This document shows, piece after piece, positions 60,218 to 64,000 of a stretch of 64,000 nucleotides of DNA. The notes beneath the pieces are model-generated. The model was given only the letters and a program-made list of their open reading frames with translations. It searched no databases and was not told where the DNA came from. This DNA is from an uncultured Pseudomonas sp. (GTDB lineage Bacteria > Pseudomonadota > Gammaproteobacteria > Pseudomonadales > Pseudomonadaceae). The stretch spans positions 33,100-97,099 of the forward strand of contig CALUCI010000002.1 in assembly GCA_943914515.1 (NCBI GenBank), read 5' to 3'. Made by a program: the position numbers and the translations under genes. Position 1 is the first letter of the stretch. Every line of letters starts with the position of its first letter.

Positions 60218-61876
60218 TTAGATGGAGGTTTTGAAGGTGAACGCCAACCAGCCCCGGTCCGTGCCGCCGACACTGCCGTTGCCGCCCACGGTGTCACCGG
60301 GAATGTGCTTGGACTGCGCGTCGCTGTCGGCGTAGCGCAAGCCGAATTCATAGCGCTGGGCGTAGGTCAACTGCACGCCGACCGACCAGGTCAGTGCCCC
60401 TTCGTTGCCGCCACCGGCCGTTGCGGCATTACCCGACAGGCCGTAGTTGACGGTGAGCGGCACCGTCATGTCCCAGGACGGGAACACCGACAGGTACTGC
60501 GGGGTGTAGTTGAGCGCGAAAGCCGCGTAGTTGCGGGTGGAGCAACCCTCACGCTTGTCCCCCGAGCCGGCCGTGCCCACGCGCGGGTCTACGCAGTTGG
60601 CGTTGCCTTCGCCCAGATACAGGTCTTCGTGACCGGTCACCTTGCGCAGGTGGCTATAAGCGAACTCCCCGACCAGCGTGGCGTTGTTGGCGATGAAGTT
60701 GCGCGGCACGCCGTACACCGCGTTGGCCACAAAGTGAAAGCTGTCGCCACGCGGTCCTTCGTTGTCGGTCGGGTCCACCCCTATTGCGTTCAGGGCACCG
60801 CCTTTGCGGTAGGAAATCTCGCTGCCCACCGAAACCGAATCGAACACGCGGGAAAAGCTCAGGCCCATCAGCTTGACGTTGCGGGGGTAAACCAGACGGT
60901 AGCTGCCACTGGCCAGGGACACCGCCGGCGCCAGCCAGGGCTGGTAATCATCGAACTGGCGGTAGTAGACACCGACAGTGGACTGAATCGCCTCCACCTC
61001 GTACTTGGCCATTACGCCCCAGTTGCCCGAGTCACGACCGTATCTGGACTTCTCTCGGTTGAGGGAAAACCCCGGCGCAACCGGTAGCCGGTCCGGGCCT
61101 TCGAAGAACGGGTCAGCCGGACCAAAATAGGTGCCGCCATACGGCATGCGGGTGTAATCCCATTCGTAGAAGTACTGCGCGGCCAGGGTGAGGTTGTCGG
61201 TGGCCTGTGCCTTGGCGGAGATCTGCCCGATGGGCAGGAACACTTCCTTGGTTTCGATGCCCGGGCTGGTAACGGCCTTGGCGCCATCGAGCGGCGCTTG
61301 CGAGTAGGACACCGCATGGGCGCCAAACAACAGGCCCTCCCCCCAGTAGTTGGTATGGCGGCCCACCTTGACGTTGACGGTGGCATCACCCAGGCGCACG
61401 TTCTTCCACACGAAGGCGTCAAGCATTTCTCCCGACGGGCCCTCGACGTAACGCTTGACCTCCGCGCTGTAGCGATCGTTGTCGTAACTGCTCTGGTAGC
61501 CGGCGACATGGCTGCGCACCGTGCTGTCATGGTACGCCTGGTCGTACCAGCCGGCAGCGCTCAGGCGCAGCCCCCAGTCCTTGCGGTAGGACAAGTCGAT
61601 TTCGCTGAGTACATCGACGCGGTTGGTGACGATGTCGCCCTTGTCGAACTTGCCATCGGACTCGTCATACGAGGGCGTGTTCATGATGCGTCGGTCCTGG
61701 CCCTCCATGCGCATGCCCAGGTTGTAGCGCACCGTGTTGTCCCAGCGTAGGCGAAAGTCCGGGTTGGGCAAGTCGATGGCCATCGCCAGTGCGGCGCCAG
61801 TCTGGCCTACCGACAGGCCGCTCAATATCAGCAGCGCCAGGGACCGCGAGCGGCCCTGTTTTCTCGTCCCTTTCAT
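60218..61876 (-). CDS. DUF1302 family outer-membrane protein (copy 2)
   Basis: 552 aa, N-terminal signal (ALLILSGLSVGQTGAALAMA) and barrel end WLAFTFKTSI. It shares GRHTNYWGEGLLFGAHAVSYSQAP and SDPGI-like blocks with copy 1. ATG 61876, with overlapping perfect Crc motifs AAGAACAA and AATAAGAA (61889-61899) 13-23 nt upstream. Likely the outer-membrane partner of DUF1329 copy 2. Confidence 0.88.
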   Translation of the reverse strand: MKGTRKQGRSRSLALLILSGLSVGQTGAALAMAIDLPNPDFRLRWDNTVRYNLGMRMEGQDRRIMNTPSYDESDGKFDKGDIVTNRVDVLSEIDLSYRKDWGLRLSAAGWYDQAYHDSTVRSHVAGYQSSYDNDRYSAEVKRYVEGPSGEMLDAFVWKNVRLGDATVNVKVGRHTNYWGEGLLFGAHAVSYSQAPLDGAKAVTSPGIETKEVFLPIGQISAKAQATDNLTLAAQYFYEWDYTRMPYGGTYFGPADPFFEGPDRLPVAPGFSLNREKSRYGRDSGNWGVMAKYEVEAIQSTVGVYYRQFDDYQPWLAPAVSLASGSYRLVYPRNVKLMGLSFSRVFDSVSVGSEISYRKGGALNAIGVDPTDNEGPRGDSFHFVANAVYGVPRNFIANNATLVGEFAYSHLRKVTGHEDLYLGEGNANCVDPRVGTAGSGDKREGCSTRNYAAFALNYTPQYLSVFPSWDMTVPLTVNYGLSGNAATAGGGNEGALTWSVGVQLTYAQRYEFGLRYADSDAQSKHIPGDTVGGNGSVGGTDRGWLAFTFKTSI

Positions 61877-61888
61877 GCAAACCACCTT

Positions 61889-61899
61889 TTGTTCTTATT
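61889..61899 (-). promoter_or_regulatory. Overlapping Hfq/Crc CA motifs before DUF1302 copy 2
   Basis: AATAAGAA and AAGAACAA overlap just upstream of the ribosome site of the gene starting at 61876. Confidence 0.55.
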
Positions 61900-61940
61900 G
61901 TCAGTCGTTCTGTTGAAACGCCCTTGGCGAGGCGCTGGTA

Positions 61941-63431
61941 CTAGCGGCCGATGGGATAGATGATCGATTTTTCCTGGGTAAACTCCTTCAGCCAGTTGGG
62001 CCCGAACTCGCGGCCGATACCTGAGCGTTTGAACTCGCCAATCGGTGCATAAGGCAAGCTGCCGCTGCCGCCGTTGAGGTACACACTGCCGGCGCGGATG
62101 CGCCTGGCGAGGTCGTAGGCGACGGCGGCGTCCGCCGAGGCCACCGCACTGTTCAGGCCGAAGCGCGAGTCATTGGCGATGGCGACCGCCTCATCATCAC
62201 TGTCGAACCCGATCACCACGCCGACCGGCCCGAAGATTTCCTCCTGGGCGATGGTCATGTCGTTGCGAACATTGTCGAAGAGGGTGAGCTCACTGAAGAA
62301 CCCGCGGGCCAGGTGCGCCGGGCGTCCGCCGCCGCACACCAGCGTGGCGCCAGCGTCCCTGCCGCTGGCGATGAAGTGCTCGACCCTGGCCCGCTGTGCC
62401 TCGCGAATCAGCGGGCCCATCATCACGCTGGGGTCTGCCGGATCGCCGACCTTCCACTGCCCGGCAATGGCCTTGGCGCACTGCACGAACGGCTCCCTCA
62501 CCGAGTGGTGAACCACGAAGCGTGTGAGCAAGGCGCAGCCCTGTCCCGCGTTCACCGCAAGCCCGGCGACCGCACCCAGGGCGGCGGCCTGGATGTCAGC
62601 ATCTGCGCGCACGATCAATGCCGACTTGCCGCCCAGTTCCAGGTGCACACGTTTGAGCGTGGGTGCGGCCTGGCTCATGATGCTGATGCCTACCGCTTCA
62701 GACCCGGTGAATGACACCATGTCCACGCGCGGATCACTGCTCAGCAGGCAGCCGACCGCTGTAGCCCCCGTGACAATATTGAGCACGCCTTTGGGCAACC
62801 CGACCTCTTCGGCGATCTGCCCGAACAGCAACGCTGAGTACGGCGTGAAAGGCGAGGGTTTGAGCACCAGGGTGTTACCCGCCAGCAACGCCGGGAACAC
62901 TTTGGCCAGGTTGAGCAGAAACGGGAAGTTATAGCCGGTGATACCCGCCACCACCCCGATCGGCTCACGCTCCACGGTGCCGCTGCCCAGGATCATCGGC
63001 CCGCCCGGGTTGAAGGGATCTGGATTGGCCTGCACGGGAATCTGCAGGCTGTCGCTGTGCAGCGATTGCTCGATGGCCGTGAGCACATGGCCGAGCGGCA
63101 TGTCCACTTGCATGGCATAGGTCACGCCCTGCGAGCAGCCGACCTCGGCGATGATCAGCGCGGCGATCTGTTCACGCCTGGCCACCAGCGCAGCGTGCAT
63201 CCGCCGCAGGTAGCCCGCACGCTCGGCCATGCTCAGCCACGGCCAGGGGCCGTGGTCGAAGGCCGTGCGCGCAGCGGCGATGGCCGCCTCGGCGCTGTGC
63301 AGATCGCCGGCCGGGGCGTAGCCGATCACCGCCTCGGTGGCGGGGTTGAGCACCGCTTCGGGCGGACCGTCCGCCCGAACCCAGTCGCCATCGATATACA
63401 GTTTGTCCAGTTGGGTGAAGGGAACGCTCAT
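61941..63431 (-). CDS. Aldehyde dehydrogenase
   Basis: 496 aa NAD(P)-dependent enzyme. Catalytic Asn168 (TGYNFP), Glu265 (HLELGGKSA) and Cys299 (AGQGCALLTR) are in place. It likely oxidises a terpenoid aldehyde made by the GMC oxidoreductase or a P450. The start overlaps the GMC stop by 4 bp, so alcohol and aldehyde oxidation are coupled. Confidence 0.93.
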   Translation of the reverse strand: MSVPFTQLDKLYIDGDWVRADGPPEAVLNPATEAVIGYAPAGDLHSAEAAIAAARTAFDHGPWPWLSMAERAGYLRRMHAALVARREQIAALIIAEVGCSQGVTYAMQVDMPLGHVLTAIEQSLHSDSLQIPVQANPDPFNPGGPMILGSGTVEREPIGVVAGITGYNFPFLLNLAKVFPALLAGNTLVLKPSPFTPYSALLFGQIAEEVGLPKGVLNIVTGATAVGCLLSSDPRVDMVSFTGSEAVGISIMSQAAPTLKRVHLELGGKSALIVRADADIQAAALGAVAGLAVNAGQGCALLTRFVVHHSVREPFVQCAKAIAGQWKVGDPADPSVMMGPLIREAQRARVEHFIASGRDAGATLVCGGGRPAHLARGFFSELTLFDNVRNDMTIAQEEIFGPVGVVIGFDSDDEAVAIANDSRFGLNSAVASADAAVAYDLARRIRAGSVYLNGGSGSLPYAPIGEFKRSGIGREFGPNWLKEFTQEKSIIYPIGR

Positions 63432-64000
63432 GCGGTTACCGCTCCTGATAGCTTGCCGGTGATAAGTTCTGCCGCGCGCATGGCGATGGCCATGGCCGGT
63501 GCATTGGTGTTGCCCGATACCAGGCAGGGCATCACCGAGGTGTCGACCACCCGCAGGCCCTGGACACCGCGCACACGTAGCTCGGGATCGAGCACCGAAG
63601 CACTGTCGGCGCCCATGCGGCAGGTGCCGCTGACGTGGAAAGCGGTCTGGCCGAAGCGACGAAAGGCCGCCAGGATCTGGTCATCGCTTTCGACGTGCGC
63701 CCCCGGTGTCAGCTCACTCACGATGTACGGTTTTAGCGCCGGCTGTGCGGCCAGGCGGCGACACCAGCGGAACAGGGCAATTGCCGAGCGACGATCGACC
63801 TCGGCGCTCAAGTAGTTGGCGTCGATACGTGGGGGCGCGCTGGGGTCAGCCGATTGAATACAAACCTGCCCCTGGCTTTGCGGGCGCAGGAAGTAGCCGC
63901 CGATGGTCAGGCCGGGTTGCCTGTCGATCTCGACCTTGTTGCCGTCGCCGTCCATGGAATAAAGACTGACGCCGATCTGCGCATCCGGGCGCTCCAGCTC
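63428..64000 (-). CDS. GMC-family alcohol oxidoreductase, C-terminal part (5' end outside window)
   Basis: 190 residues visible; open to the right edge. GMC_oxred_C domain: LRPQSQGQVCIQSADPSAPPRIDANYLS, the active-site His in AFHVSGTCRMGADSASVLDPELRVRG, and VVDTSVMPCLVSGNTNAPAMAIA with the conserved Asn. Family members are FAD alcohol oxidases or dehydrogenases (choline dehydrogenase, AlkJ-like). The downstream partner is the aldehyde dehydrogenase. Confidence 0.88.
   Translation of the reverse strand, partial: ELERPDAQIGVSLYSMDGDGNKVEIDRQPGLTIGGYFLRPQSQGQVCIQSADPSAPPRIDANYLSAEVDRRSAIALFRWCRRLAAQPALKPYIVSELTPGAHVESDDQILAAFRRFGQTAFHVSGTCRMGADSASVLDPELRVRGVQGLRVVDTSVMPCLVSGNTNAPAMAIAMRAAELITGKLSGAVTA

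Noticed and set aside
1..64000. CRISPR arrays, rRNA genes, complete insertion sequences or phage modules
   Set aside because: No regularly spaced repeats, rRNA-like blocks, intact transposase or phage structural genes were seen on either strand.

Overview
The window reads as a Pseudomonas chromosome segment: GC-rich coding DNA, Pseudomonas-like proteins, and a tRNA-Gly-type island scar at one end. From about 5 kb to the right edge almost every gene belongs to one catabolic supercluster. The best match from memory is the abietane diterpenoid (resin acid) dit system of Pseudomonas abietaniphila BKME-9. The diagnostic set is a Rieske dioxygenase alpha/beta pair (ditA1A2, 21.3-23.4 kb), a separately encoded [3Fe-4S]-type ferredoxin (ditA3, 32.1 kb), a two-domain extradiol dioxygenase (ditC, 30.3 kb), an IclR regulator (ditR, 26.9 kb), a DitF-like thiolase-fold protein, an MFS permease, FAH-family hydrolases and cytochromes P450. 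The substrate is an inference from gene content; no substrate can be read from DNA.

Layout. 0-1.5 kb: an open-ended UvrD-like helicase fragment, a 155-bp MITE-like element, two remnants of P4-type integrases and a 21-nt copy of the 3' end of tRNA-Gly, which together form the scar of an ICE or island. 1.4-5 kb: panC, whose tail runs into one integrase remnant, then glutathione peroxidase, an MFS carrier and a Cache-domain protein. 5-16.7 kb: minus-strand operons for CoA-thioester breakdown (three acyl-CoA dehydrogenases, a crotonase, an amidohydrolase, a P450, an AhpD-like protein, thiolase, 3-hydroxyacyl-CoA dehydrogenase, FAH hydrolase, amidohydrolase). 17-19.6 kb: a TetR regulator divergent from an acyl-CoA ligase. 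19.6-32.4 kb: the dit core. 32.7-36.5 kb, plus strand: MFS, [2Fe-2S] ferredoxin, ferredoxin reductase, SDR. 36.4-41.4 kb: SnoaL-like protein, MFS, SDR, a protein of unknown family and a second P450, facing a second TetR gene. 42.3-53.5 kb: FAD desaturase-like enzyme, SDR, enoyl-CoA hydratase, VOC protein, then the RND / YCF48 / DUF1329 / DUF1302 envelope quartet. 53.9-58.6 kb: SDR and EamA transporter (plus strand) facing a phosphatase / APH-like kinase / amidohydrolase operon. 58.8-64 kb: second DUF1329/DUF1302 pair, an aldehyde dehydrogenase and a GMC oxidoreductase cut by the right edge.

A working model: envelope proteins and MFS carriers move a hydrophobic substrate. The P450s, fed by the [2Fe-2S] ferredoxin and its reductase, together with SDRs oxidise the ring skeleton. 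DitA dihydroxylates an aromatic ring, an SDR re-aromatises, DitC cleaves the ring and FAH-type hydrolases split C-C bonds. The CoA ligase, dehydrogenases, crotonases, thiolase and the DitF/DUF35 pair shorten the products.

Two regulatory layers not explained by individual genes stand out. (1) A recurrent interrupted palindrome, TGAACAC-N11-GTGTTCA, lies in at least six, perhaps eight, promoter regions of the cluster and looks like one regulon operator. (2) AAnAAnAA motifs, the known Hfq/Crc target in Pseudomonas, sit at the translation starts of about a dozen cluster genes and point to concerted catabolite repression.
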